Positions 1-7,066 of a stretch of 33,737 bases of DNA are shown piece after piece. Made by a program: the position numbers and the translations under genes. The notes under the pieces were generated by a model. It was not told the origin of the DNA. It worked only from the letters and a program-made list of their open reading frames with translations, and did no database searches. Source of the DNA: RGIG5675 sp050943435. Its GTDB lineage: Bacteria; Bacillota; Clostridia; Oscillospirales; Ruminococcaceae. The stretch is taken from positions 1-33,737 of the forward strand of contig JBMNPE010000004.1 of the NCBI GenBank assembly GCA_050943435.1, read 5' to 3'. The stretch's first letter is position 1, and each line of letters opens with the position of its first letter.

Positions 1-1
1 G

Positions 2-199
2 TGCGGAATTCTGGGAATAGACATGGGAAGGACTGCTGCAGTGGGGGATGCAGAGAACGACGTCCCGTGCTTCAGGACAGCGGGATTCTCGATAGCAATG
101 GGAAATTCTTCAGATTCAGTGAAGTCGGAGGCTGACGCGGTGGTCCCCGGGTGCGACAGCTCAGGCGCCGCGGAGGCGTTATACAGATTCGTGCTCTGA
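2..199 (+). CDS. HAD-family phosphatase, C-terminal part (partial)
   Basis: The reading frame is open from the window edge to a TGA at 197-199 and gives the last 65 residues of a haloacid dehalogenase-type phosphatase; the start lies outside the window. The segment AVGDAENDV near the fourth HAD motif supplies the acidic Mg2+ ligands (GDxxND), and the following GFSIAMGNSSDSVKSEAD stretch is the usual cap-to-tail sequence of Cof/SPP-like HAD enzymes such as archaeal-type phosphoglycolate phosphatase or sugar-phosphate phosphatases. The family hydrolyses small phosphomonoesters in the cytosol; the substrate cannot be told from this fragment. It is followed by a strong hairpin terminator shared with the convergent NUDIX gene. 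Confidence 0.8.
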   Translation, partial: CGILGIDMGRTAAVGDAENDVPCFRTAGFSIAMGNSSDSVKSEADAVVPGCDSSGAAEALYRFVL

Positions 200-220
200 G
201 GGAAAATATTAGACATGAAA

Positions 221-248
221 AGCGGCAGGCCAAAAACGGCCTGCCGCT
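221..248. terminator. Bidirectional intrinsic terminator between HAD and NUDIX genes
   Basis: A perfect 11-bp stem (AGCGGCAGGCC / GGCCTGCCGCT) with a 6-nt A-rich loop sits between the convergent stop codons at 199 and 265. It is followed by GTGTTT on the plus strand and TTTCATG on the minus strand, so it can end transcripts from both sides. Confidence 0.8.
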
Positions 249-264
249 GTGTTTATCCTGCTTA

Positions 265-858
265 TCAGCTGTGGATTGCGTCTTTTCTGGCAATGTGCCT
301 CTGGTCCGACGGGTAGAAGAGGTGGTAGAGCATATCCGCTTCAGGGGGATAGATGCATATCTCGCCTGTATTCGAATATATCTTTTCGAATACGTCGCGT
401 ATGTCCATCCACTCGAGCTCTTCTATTTCCTCCTTCTGGAATTTCAGGTCTTCCATCTCCACAGGCTTCATGAGCCTGTAGACCTTCACGAATTCGTGGT
501 TTCTGAAAGGCTTCCCGTAGAATTCAGTGTCGGAATCGAGCCTGAATTCCAGAATGAGCCTCAAGTCGCTCTCTTTGATTGATAGTCCCAGTTCTTCTCT
601 GCATTCGCGTATTGCGCCTGTGATATAGTCGTCCCCAGCAGACAGATGGCCCGCACATGATGTGTCCAGCTGCCCCGGATAAGAATCCTTGTGGTAGCTG
701 CGCCTCTGTAGCAGAACATCGTGAGTCCCGTCCCTGTTGTCGCGGATTATGAATATGTGCACAGATCCGTGCAGGTCCCCGTCGCGGTGGACGAGGGAGC
801 GCTCCTTTATCCTGCCCGTGACGGAGCCGTCCGGGTTCCTGATGTCAAAGTATTCCAA
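265..858 (-). CDS. NUDIX hydrolase
   Basis: A NUDIX hydrolase of about 197 residues. The box at roughly residues 70-92 runs G-x5-D-x7-RECREELGL, matching GX5EX7REUXEEXGU with Asp in place of the first Glu. The layout (early HRDGDLHGSVHIFI strand, QRRS, then the box) resembles YfcD/isopentenyl-diphosphate-isomerase-like NUDIX proteins, which hydrolyse nucleoside diphosphate derivatives or isomerise prenyl diphosphates; the substrate is unknown. The longest open frame begins at 936 inside the upstream cysteine hydrolase, but its first 26 residues are low-quality antisense-like sequence. The TTG at 858, two bases after the upstream stop, is chosen because family similarity begins there; the upstream GAGG lies inside the preceding gene. 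Last gene of the five-gene minus-strand operon. Confidence 0.85.
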   Translation of the reverse strand: MEYFDIRNPDGSVTGRIKERSLVHRDGDLHGSVHIFIIRDNRDGTHDVLLQRRSYHKDSYPGQLDTSCAGHLSAGDDYITGAIRECREELGLSIKESDLRLILEFRLDSDTEFYGKPFRNHEFVKVYRLMKPVEMEDLKFQKEEIEELEWMDIRDVFEKIYSNTGEICIYPPEADMLYHLFYPSDQRHIARKDAIHS

Positions 859-860
859 TG

Positions 861-1487
861 TCAGATGAGCCTCGAAAGGAAGTCGTCGCTGGTCATGACG
901 TCTGCAGTGGTGAGCGCTATCGTGGTGAGATAGCATGCCTGCACCTGCTCAGCTGTGAATGAGCCGTACCCTATGTCGTCGTAGCCGACCGTGCCGGTGA
1001 GATCCGAGAGCAGCCCGACGTCAAAATTATACTGGCCTGCGTCCCTTGCAGTCTGGAACACGCAGCAGTCCGTGCAGACTCCTGTGATTATCGTCGTCTT
1101 GATCCCGAGCGTCTGGAGGGTGTTGAGGAGGTCTGTCCCGAAGAAGAAGCTGTATTTCTGCTTCTTTATGAGGATGTCACCATCCTTTGGTGCAATGCGG
1201 GAGTCTATCTCGGCTCCTGCGGAGCCCTCAACGCACATTTTCCCCTGCTTGATCGGCTCGCAGAACTCGCCGGATTTTCCCATGTTGCTCTGGTCGGGCC
1301 TGATTACGTCCTGGGAATATATGAGCTTAACGCCTTTGGCGCGGCACTTGTCCAGGAATTCTGCCATCTTGGGAAGGAATTTGCGTCCCATCTCGACAGA
1401 CACGCCTGAATCCGGGTCAAGAAAATCGTGCTGCATGTCAATTACAAGCACTGCAGTTGTCTTTGGGTCGAGTTTTCCGAGTTTCAT
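861..1487 (-). CDS. Isochorismatase-family cysteine hydrolase (nicotinamidase-like)
   Basis: A 208-residue isochorismatase-superfamily protein. The catalytic triad is visible: Asp17 in VIDMQHDF, Lys109 in KKQKYSFF and Cys142 in GVCTDCCVFQTARDA, with the cis-peptide region just before the Cys. Enzymes of this fold hydrolyse amides such as nicotinamide to nicotinate, or related small carbonyl compounds; the KQKYSFFFGT segment fits the nicotinamidase-like subgroup, but the substrate is an inference. AAAGGAGAAAT stands before the ATG. It lies 22 nt after deoD and 2 nt before the NUDIX start, so it is co-transcribed with the nucleoside salvage genes; a role in NAD or nucleobase recycling would suit that context. 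Confidence 0.88.
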   Translation of the reverse strand: MKLGKLDPKTTAVLVIDMQHDFLDPDSGVSVEMGRKFLPKMAEFLDKCRAKGVKLIYSQDVIRPDQSNMGKSGEFCEPIKQGKMCVEGSAGAEIDSRIAPKDGDILIKKQKYSFFFGTDLLNTLQTLGIKTTIITGVCTDCCVFQTARDAGQYNFDVGLLSDLTGTVGYDDIGYGSFTAEQVQACYLTTIALTTADVMTSDDFLSRLI

Positions 1488-1509
1488 GTCAATTTCTCCT
1501 TTGCAGGCT

Positions 1510-2238
1510 TCAGTCTGCGAATTTTACAGCGGTATCGAGGGCTATCTCCATCATGTCGGTGAAGCTGTTCTGCCTCTCCTCGGCAGAAAGGGCTACCGGC
1601 TTGAACAGATGGTCGGATATGGAAAGTATCGAGAGTGCGCGCTTGTTGTTGGCGCACGCCGTCCAGTAGAGCCCTGCAGTCTCCATCTCGACGCAGAGGT
1701 GCCCGAAGTCGCGGAGCTTCTCATTGAGCCCCTTCTGGGGATAATAGAAGAAATCAGAGGTGTAGACCTTGCCGACCCTGAATTTGATGTTCCTGTCGCG
1801 GGCCGCGCCGACTGCAGCCTCGAGCATGTCGAAGTCCGCGCACGCTGCGAGCTGGCCAGGGATGCCGTAAGCATCGCCGTATGACGAATTGGAGGAAGCA
1901 GCCTCAGCGATGACCACGTCCTTTGCCTCAACGCTCATGTCGAGGCCTCCGGCAGAACCTATCCTTATTATCGATTCGACGCCGAACTGCGAATACAGCT
2001 CCTGTGTGTACAGGCCTATGGAAGGAACGCCCATGCCGTGGCCCATTACGGAGATTCTCTTGTCCCTGTAGGTGCCTGTGAATCCCAGCATGTTCCTGGT
2101 GTCGTTGAAGAGCACGACGTCATGCATGTATTTCTCTGCAACGGCCTTTGCACGGAGCGGATCGCCCGGCATCAGGACGACTTTTGCAATCTCCTCCTTC
2201 TGGACTATGCACGCTGAAATTGATTCCTTGTTCGCCAT
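1510..2238 (-). CDS. deoD: Purine-nucleoside phosphorylase, DeoD/hexameric (PNP/MTAP) type
   Basis: This 242-residue protein matches the low-molecular-weight hexameric nucleoside phosphorylases. Visible features are the phosphate-binding MPGDPLRA (residues 23-30), GHGMGVPSIG, the IRIGSAGG turn, the ribose-binding VEMETAGLYW (183-192) and the catalytic Asp209 in SISDH. The reaction is phosphorolysis of a purine nucleoside to free base plus ribose-1-phosphate. The neighbours mtnA and a class II aldolase suggest that 5'-deoxyadenosine and/or 5'-methylthioadenosine are relevant substrates, giving 5-deoxyribose- or methylthioribose-1-phosphate directly without a kinase. That specificity is inferred from context; ordinary purine nucleosides may be the main substrates. 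A clear AAAGGAG lies upstream and the gap to mtnA is 20 nt. Confidence 0.92.
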   Translation of the reverse strand: MANKESISACIVQKEEIAKVVLMPGDPLRAKAVAEKYMHDVVLFNDTRNMLGFTGTYRDKRISVMGHGMGVPSIGLYTQELYSQFGVESIIRIGSAGGLDMSVEAKDVVIAEAASSNSSYGDAYGIPGQLAACADFDMLEAAVGAARDRNIKFRVGKVYTSDFFYYPQKGLNEKLRDFGHLCVEMETAGLYWTACANNKRALSILSISDHLFKPVALSAEERQNSFTDMMEIALDTAVKFAD

Positions 2239-2258
2239 GTTATATTTCTCCTTTGCTG

Positions 2259-3314
2259 TCAGAAAAGTTTCCTGAGGTTTTCCTCAAACGGGGGATATAC
2301 TATGCCTTTTTCCGTGACGATGGCAGTGAGCAGGCTGTGATCCGTCACGTCGAAGGCAGGGTTGAAGCATTTGACGCCTTCCGGAATCATCGGCTCGCGG
2401 TACCACATGGTCCTGATCTCATCAGGGTCCCGCATCTCGATCTTTATCTTTTCGCCGGAAGGGGTGCCGAGATCTATGGTGGACGACGGTGCAAGAGTGT
2501 AGAAGGGAATTCCGTAGTACTTCGCCAGAACTGCCACGCCGGAGGTCCCTATCTTGTTTGCAAAATCGCCGTTTGCCGCGATCCTGTCAGCGCCGACCAT
2601 GACTGACTGTATCCTGCCCTGCTTCATGACAATGGATGCCATGTTGTCGCATATGCTGGTGACATCTATTCCGGCCCTGCTGAGCTCGAAGGAAGTCAGC
2701 CTTGCCCCCTGAAGCAGCGGCCTGGTCTCATCGGAATAGACGTGGATGCTGATTCCTTTCTCGTGGGCAATGTACATGGGAGCTGTAGCGGTGCCATACC
2801 CGCAGCAGGCGAGATATCCTGCGTTGCAGTGTGTCAGGATTCCGTCCCCGTAATGAATGAGGGGGAGTCCGTTTTCGCCTATCAGCCTGCACATTTCTGT
2901 ATTCTCAGAATCAATGGTGCGGGCTTCCTCTATCAGTGCGGAGTGAATTTCATCCGGGGATGAGTTCTTCATTGACCCTGCCTTGTCGAGCATCCTTCCC
3001 ACGGCCCACGCAAGATTGACTGCAGTAGGTCTCGAGGAGCAGAGATATTTCCCGTTCTTTTCGAGGTCCGAGAGATACTCCTCCGTATTCATGTCCGTCC
3101 CGCGTCCGGACAGCACGGCCATGCAGTATGCTGCAAAGACCCCGATGGCAGGTGCACCGCGGACCCGCAGGGTTTTAATTGCCTCCCACATGTCCCCGGG
3201 TTCGGATACTGTCCTGTATTCCACGTGCCCCGGGAGCCTGGTCTGGTCGAGAATGGTTATGCTGCCGGCATCATCCGCCATCTTTACAACCTGATAACGC
3301 TCTTCTGTGCTCAT
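2259..3314 (-). CDS. mtnA: S-methyl-5-thioribose-1-phosphate isomerase / 5-deoxyribose-1-phosphate isomerase
   Basis: A 351-residue aldose-1-phosphate isomerase of the eIF2B-like MtnA family. The RGAPAIG signature is at residues 52-58, the catalytic Cys163 is in LTHCNAG and the catalytic Asp243 in VGADRIAANGD; KIGT and the C-terminal FNPAFDVTD are also typical. It converts methylthioribose-1-P (or 5-deoxyribose-1-P) to the ribulose-1-P form. The open frame extends to 3521, but the extra part is shadow sequence; the ATG at 3314 overlaps the aldolase stop (ATGA) and has AAAGGAGACGGAG before it. Coupling to a class II aldolase rather than to mtnB/mtnW/mtnK points to the dihydroxyacetone phosphate shunt instead of full methionine salvage. 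Confidence 0.93.
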   Translation of the reverse strand: MSTEERYQVVKMADDAGSITILDQTRLPGHVEYRTVSEPGDMWEAIKTLRVRGAPAIGVFAAYCMAVLSGRGTDMNTEEYLSDLEKNGKYLCSSRPTAVNLAWAVGRMLDKAGSMKNSSPDEIHSALIEEARTIDSENTEMCRLIGENGLPLIHYGDGILTHCNAGYLACCGYGTATAPMYIAHEKGISIHVYSDETRPLLQGARLTSFELSRAGIDVTSICDNMASIVMKQGRIQSVMVGADRIAANGDFANKIGTSGVAVLAKYYGIPFYTLAPSSTIDLGTPSGEKIKIEMRDPDEIRTMWYREPMIPEGVKCFNPAFDVTDHSLLTAIVTEKGIVYPPFEENLRKLF

Positions 3315-3988
3315 TCTCCGTCTCCTTTGTTGGCCCTGCCGTATTTGTTGATGGCAAAATCGCGCATCCAGGCGACATCGCGGTCGTCCTCGACGACCGG
3401 TGTTCCGACAGCAAGGGCCCTGTAGTAGACTTCCGCCCCTGCTTCCAGGACCTCTGCCACCTTGAAGCATTCCTTTAAGGTTGCCCCTACGCAGACAGCA
3501 CCGTGATTGGCGAGCAGACATGCCTGGCTGCTGCCGAGGGCTTCCAGGCAGTTCCTGCTTAGCTCCCTGGAGCCGGGAAGGGCATATTCAGCACACCGGA
3601 CAGTGGAGCCAATGGCCTGGGCTATTTCGTCGGTGACCACAGGGATGTCCTTTCTGAGGACCGAGAACACCATTGAACTCACCGGATGGGTGTGCAGAAC
3701 GGCGTTAACGTCCTTCCTTGCGGAATAGATCCCCGCGTGCAGGCCTGTCTCCACGCTCGGGACGCGCCTGCCTTCGAAGACCGAGCCGTCCGGCGAGCAT
3801 ACGACTATGTCATCTGGTTTGAGCACGTCGTAGGGCATCCCGGACGGAGTGATGTATATGAGGGATGTCTCGGGGTCCCGCACAGAGATGTTTCCCCAGG
3901 TTTCAATGGTGAGTCCGGAACCGAGCAGCTTCCTGCCGGCATCCACTACAGCCTGTCTGTATGACTCTTTTACAATATTGTTATCCAT
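3311..3988 (-). CDS. Class II aldolase/adducin family protein (fuculose-1-P aldolase-like)
   Basis: A 225-residue zinc-dependent class II aldolase. The Zn ligands are His99 and His101 (LHTHP) and His162 (ANHG); Glu80 in SVETGLH is the catalytic acid/base; NISVRD and ITPSGMPYD are the substrate-phosphate loops. The family includes L-fuculose-phosphate aldolase and the enzymes that cleave 5-deoxyribulose-1-P or methylthioribulose-1-P to DHAP plus acetaldehyde or methylthioacetaldehyde. The translational overlap with mtnA makes the latter reaction the best guess. The frame is open up to 4123, but similarity begins at the ATG at 3988. No Shine-Dalgarno is seen before that ATG, and a good promoter places the transcript start almost on it, so the mRNA may be leaderless. 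Confidence 0.9.
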   Translation of the reverse strand: MDNNIVKESYRQAVVDAGRKLLGSGLTIETWGNISVRDPETSLIYITPSGMPYDVLKPDDIVVCSPDGSVFEGRRVPSVETGLHAGIYSARKDVNAVLHTHPVSSMVFSVLRKDIPVVTDEIAQAIGSTVRCAEYALPGSRELSRNCLEALGSSQACLLANHGAVCVGATLKECFKVAEVLEAGAEVYYRALAVGTPVVEDDRDVAWMRDFAINKYGRANKGDGE

Positions 3989-3995
3989 ATGAAAT

Positions 3996-4024
3996 ATTCT
4001 AGATTGAAGAAAAGTGGAATTCAA
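3996..4024 (-). promoter_or_regulatory. Sigma-A-type promoter of the salvage operon
   Basis: On the minus strand TTGAAT (4019-4024), a 17-nt spacer and TAGAAT (3996-4001) form a good housekeeping promoter. The -10 box ends only 7 nt before the aldolase ATG at 3988, so transcription would begin at or next to the start codon. Prediction from consensus only. Confidence 0.5.
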
Positions 4025-4090
4025 CAACGCCGCGGAGAGGGCCGCCAATAGAGGACAGATAATTGCCTGTGAAAGGTCGCCTTTCGCGCC

Positions 4091-4140
4091 TATAATATGA
4101 CGGTGAGAAAACAGGCAGCCCATGCACCGCGTGGCTGCCA
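4091..4140 (+). promoter_or_regulatory. Possible -10 box and leader hairpin upstream of the MscS gene
   Basis: A perfect TATAAT is at 4091-4096, about 75 nt before the MscS start, without a convincing -35 at normal spacing (TTGCCT at 4063 is 22 nt away). The leader then contains a 7-bp inverted repeat (GGCAGCC ... GGCTGCC, about 4114-4139) of unknown role. The rest of the 184-bp divergent gap shows nothing else recognisable. Confidence 0.35.
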
Positions 4141-4172
4141 GCTGACGATATCACATCAAGGGGGATAAGGAA

Positions 4173-4985
4173 TTGGACGCTTTTTTAGCTAAACTCGAAG
4201 AAATAGCAGGATCTGCAGGAGTGAGACTTGCAGGTGCCATTCTGCTGGCCATCATAGGGTCAATAATCATCAAGAAGATTGGAAAGAGGATGGCAAACTC
4301 CAAGCGCTTCGGCAAGAAGGACCCGACGCTTGCCAAATTCCTCGTGAGCGCCATCAAGGTGCTGCTGTACGGGATCCTCATTGTGACGGTGGTCGCAATC
4401 CTTGGGGTTCCGACTGCTTCCATTGTGACACTCATCGGGACCATGGGCGTTACAATAGGCCTGGCTCTGCAGGGGGCACTCACTAACCTTGCAGGGGGAA
4501 TAATGCTGATGGTGTTCAGGCCTTTCAACGCCGGGGATTTCGTGACTGCAGGCGGGGAGAGCGGAACAGTCAAGGAGATCTCCCTCTTTTACACCAAGCT
4601 CGTGACTCTCGACAACAAGGACGTGCTTGTGCCGAACGGGACCATGATGAACTCAAACGTCACCAATTTTTCTTCTGAGGAAAACAGAAGGGTGGACATA
4701 GACTTCACATTTGCGAGGGAAGAGGACACCGGGAAGGTGTCTTCCATAATGAAGAAGGTCATGAGCCGGGACAGCAGGATTCTTCCGGAACCAGAGCCCT
4801 TTGCGATGCTGACTTCCAGCTCCGTCGATTCCCTCACCTTCACTGCCAGGGCGTGGGTCAAATCAGAGGACTACTGGCCTGTCTACCAGGACCTGCTCTC
4901 CGCAATCACGGATGCCATGAATGAGGAAGGCGTCAAGGCTCCGACGCCACGCTTTGTTACAGAGGAAGAAGCGAAGAAGAACTGA
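4173..4985 (+). CDS. Small-conductance mechanosensitive channel, MscS family
   Basis: A 270-residue MscS-type channel that releases solutes when membrane tension rises. It has an N-terminal amphipathic stretch, a first membrane segment near residues 15-33 (LAGAILLAIIGSIII), a second near 53-75 and the glycine/alanine-rich pore helix TM3 near 80-112 (GTMGVTIGLALQGALTNLAGG), followed by VFRPFNAGDFV, where the beta domain begins, and the C-terminal cytoplasmic vestibule (NGTMMNSNVTNFS, then the alpha/beta domain). Length and order match the minimal MscS of Gram-positive bacteria. It starts with TTG at 4173, preceded by AAGGGGGATAAGG. It stands alone between the divergent salvage operon and a downstream terminator. 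Confidence 0.93.
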   Translation: MDAFLAKLEEIAGSAGVRLAGAILLAIIGSIIIKKIGKRMANSKRFGKKDPTLAKFLVSAIKVLLYGILIVTVVAILGVPTASIVTLIGTMGVTIGLALQGALTNLAGGIMLMVFRPFNAGDFVTAGGESGTVKEISLFYTKLVTLDNKDVLVPNGTMMNSNVTNFSSEENRRVDIDFTFAREEDTGKVSSIMKKVMSRDSRILPEPEPFAMLTSSSVDSLTFTARAWVKSEDYWPVYQDLLSAITDAMNEEGVKAPTPRFVTEEEAKKN

Positions 4986-5000
4986 ATCTGCAGGATAAAG

Positions 5001-5047
5001 AAGAGAGCAGTAACAGCTGGATAAACCAATGCTGTTGCAGCTCTCTT
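5001..5047. terminator. Hairpin terminator between MscS and the ABC permease gene
   Basis: AAGAGAGC ... GCTCTCTT flank a second stem AACAGC/GCTGTT with a 3-nt internal mismatch and a 13-nt loop, between the convergent stops at 4985 and 5067. The trailing sequence TATTCCTGTATATTTATG is T-rich on the plus strand. Confidence 0.6.
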
Positions 5048-5066
5048 ATTCCTGTATATTTATGTT

Positions 5067-5759
5067 TCAGTCCAGGCCCCTGCGCCGCATGCCGACTATG
5101 AACAGCACCAGGACAACTGCTGCATTTGCAAGCACAATCACAAGGGACCTGGTGCTGATTTTCATGCTTCCGCTGACCAGGTCATAGACCTGCTGGGTGT
5201 AGACGAACTGTGACACTTTCGCTATTTTTTCATTGAAAATAGACAGCATCGGCAGAAAAGCCAGGACGCACATCACAGGCACCGATATGGCCGTGGCACT
5301 CATCTGATTCCGGCTGCATACCCCGATAAAAGCCCCAAGCAGGGCCGTGATTATCACTCCGAAACCAAGGTACAGTACAAACAGGCCGACTCCTCCGGCG
5401 TCATATGTCCCCTGCAAGCCGATCACGAAAACTCCAAGAAGACAGAGCACAACAACATAAAAGCCTATGCCGATCAGGTACTCCCCGGCACCGACGTTGG
5501 CCATTCGCAGCACCCTGAGGGTGTTTTTTTCCTTTTCCTCGGCAATTATGCCGGCAACCGCCACCAGAGGCGCCATGCCTGCATACATGGTGCCGAACAG
5601 AGTGACGAAGAAGTTCTCAGGCATGTCTTTGAGGGATATGCTGTTCTGCAGGATGATTGTAATGATCGGGAAGAATAAAAACTGGATCAGCACGCTCTTG
5701 TTTTTAAGCGTGTCCTTGACCTGCTTGTGCAGGACTGCACGTATCCTGCGCATGCTCAT
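5067..5759 (-). CDS. ABC-2 type transporter permease
   Basis: A 230-residue integral membrane protein with about six hydrophobic segments: residues near 25-42, 58-70, 95-117, 123-148, 160-178 and 205-222. The EEKEKNTLRVLR motif after the second segment is the coupling-helix signature of ABC-2 permeases, which contacts the ATPase. It overlaps the ATPase stop codon by ATGA, so the two subunits are translationally coupled and form an export complex. Cargo is unknown: drug, peptide or lipid are all possible. It is short compared with many ABC-2 permeases (250-400 residues), and no second permease or regulator gene is adjacent. Confidence 0.88.
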   Translation of the reverse strand: MSMRRIRAVLHKQVKDTLKNKSVLIQFLFFPIITIILQNSISLKDMPENFFVTLFGTMYAGMAPLVAVAGIIAEEKEKNTLRVLRMANVGAGEYLIGIGFYVVVLCLLGVFVIGLQGTYDAGGVGLFVLYLGFGVIITALLGAFIGVCSRNQMSATAISVPVMCVLAFLPMLSIFNEKIAKVSQFVYTQQVYDLVSGSMKISTRSLVIVLANAAVVLVLFIVGMRRRGLD

Positions 5760-6610
5760 TGATCGTCGAACCCCCTTCCCGTCAGCTCGATAAACACTGT
5801 TTCCAATGTGGGCTCCGATGAATGGATGCTTCTTACGTCGTCCGCTTCGAGCAGCGACGCAATCTGACCCGCATCCTCCGGGCCATTCGCAAATACCAGC
5901 TGCCGGCCGTCCCTGGTAATGACGGAAATCCGGTTCTGGGAATTGTACTTTCTGCAGATTTCATCCGGCTCCCCGTATTCGACTATATGGCCTTCATTCA
6001 GCAGGGCCACATGCCCGCACAGCTCATATGCCTCCATCATGTTGTGGGTCGTCAGGAATACCGTCTTGCCGCTGCGGCATTCTTCCTGGATCAGCTTGTG
6101 TATCTCGCGGGAAGAAGACGGGTCCAGCCCTGAAGTCGGCTCGTCAAGAAACAGGATCTTTGGATCGTGCAGCAGAGCCCTTGCCAGCGTCAGGCGCTGC
6201 TTCATGCCCTTGGAGAGCTTGCCAGCCGGTGTCTTCACGGCATCCTGAAGGCCCACCATCCTGAGGTAATCCATGATCCGCCGCTTGTCAGTCCCGTATA
6301 TTTCGGCAAAAAGGGCTAGATTGTCATAGCAGGACAGCCTCTCGTAAAGACCGGTATTGTCCAGCACCATACCGAAGTTCGTATACATCTTTCCATCAAA
6401 GCGGCGGGGATCCACCCCCATGACGGATATCTCCCCGCTGTCCGCCTTGAGCTGCCCGGTAATGATTCGTATGAGGGTCGTCTTGCCGGCGCCTGAAGGC
6501 CCCAGCAGGCCGAAAATCTCACCCTGTTCAATGTCAAGGGTGATGCCGGCGAGGACCAGATGATCGCCGAAACTCTTCCTGACCCCTTCCATGCGGATGC
6601 TCAGCGGCAT
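5756..6610 (-). CDS. ABC transporter ATP-binding protein
   Basis: A 284-residue cytosolic ATPase that powers the adjacent ABC-2 permease. Walker A GPSGAGKTT is at residues 37-45, the signature LSKGMKQ at 132-138, Walker B ILFLDE at 152-157 with the D-loop SGLD, and the switch His at 189. The C-terminal 65 residues after the nucleotide-binding domain (RDGRQLVFANG onward) form the small extra domain common in ABC-2/CcmA-like exporters ending in ETVFIEL. The start ATG at 6610 is supported by AAAGGGG nine bases upstream. No GntR or TetR regulator lies next to it. A 12-bp palindrome (GGCTCTTGAGCC, 6646-6657) in the leader may be an operator. Confidence 0.93.
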   Translation of the reverse strand: MPLSIRMEGVRKSFGDHLVLAGITLDIEQGEIFGLLGPSGAGKTTLIRIITGQLKADSGEISVMGVDPRRFDGKMYTNFGMVLDNTGLYERLSCYDNLALFAEIYGTDKRRIMDYLRMVGLQDAVKTPAGKLSKGMKQRLTLARALLHDPKILFLDEPTSGLDPSSSREIHKLIQEECRSGKTVFLTTHNMMEAYELCGHVALLNEGHIVEYGEPDEICRKYNSQNRISVITRDGRQLVFANGPEDAGQIASLLEADDVRSIHSSEPTLETVFIELTGRGFDDQ

Positions 6611-6645
6611 GATCGACAGCCCCTTTCATGCTCTGTGTATTTGAC

Positions 6646-6657
6646 GGCTCTTGAGCC
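6646..6657. promoter_or_regulatory. Short palindrome in the ABC operon leader
   Basis: GGCTCTTGAGCC is a perfect 12-bp palindrome about 36 bp upstream of the ATPase start, where a repressor site or small leader hairpin would be expected. No promoter with good spacing was recognised near it. The rest of the 247-bp stretch 6611-6857 shows no gene, only GC-rich non-coding sequence. Confidence 0.25.
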
Positions 6658-6857
6658 ATTAATAACACTATCTAATCTTTCACATCGCGGCTGCCGTGTA
6701 AACGCAGGTAATGTCAAATTATTGTAAGGCTGAGGATAAATAAAAGACTTGCCCGGCAGCCTGACTGTCAGAGGAGGCACTGGCCTCCAGGGATCAGGGG
6801 CAGCTGCAGGAACGGCGGCGCTGGCCAGGCTGTTTTCGGAGTAAAGGAAGACATAAT

Positions 6858-6893
6858 AAATCCCACAGATACTCAAGAGTATCTGTGGGATTT
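6858..6893. terminator. Strong terminator downstream of tRNA-Ala
   Basis: A 17-bp perfect stem (AAATCCCACAGATACTC / GAGTATCTGTGGGATTT) with a minimal loop follows the tRNA 3' end by 8 nt on the minus strand. T-runs on both sides would let it also stop plus-strand transcription. Confidence 0.85.
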
Positions 6894-6901
6894 TTGATTA
6901 A

Positions 6902-6977
<76 letters not shown>

Positions 6978-6989
6978 GACAGCCCTTAA

Positions 6990-7018
6990 ATATTAATACG
7001 AGACAAAATCTTTGTCAA
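6990..7018 (-). promoter_or_regulatory. Promoter of tRNA-Ala
   Basis: Minus-strand TTGACA (7013-7018), exactly 17 nt and TAATAT (6990-6995) give a near-consensus sigma-A promoter whose predicted start is a few bases before the tRNA 5' end at 6977. Confidence 0.85.
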
Positions 7019-7066
7019 CGCGGGATTAGAAGCGGAAGTGGTGCAGGAGCTCCAATGCCGCGGCTG

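Noticed and set aside
859..936. 26-residue N-terminal extension of the NUDIX protein
   Set aside because: Overlaps the upstream gene in another frame and is His/Arg-rich, unlike any NUDIX N-terminus; the TTG at 858 fits better.
991..1884. 297-codon plus-strand open frame opposite the cysteine hydrolase and phosphorylase genes
   Set aside because: Antisense to two genes with clear catalytic motifs; no family resemblance of its own.
3315..3521. 69-residue N-terminal extension of MtnA
   Set aside because: Lies inside the aldolase gene; MtnA homology and a good ribosome site begin at 3314.
6601..6876. 91-codon minus-strand open frame between the ABC ATPase and the tRNA terminator
   Set aside because: Starts inside the terminator hairpin, overlaps the ATPase start and shows no similarity or credible ribosome site.
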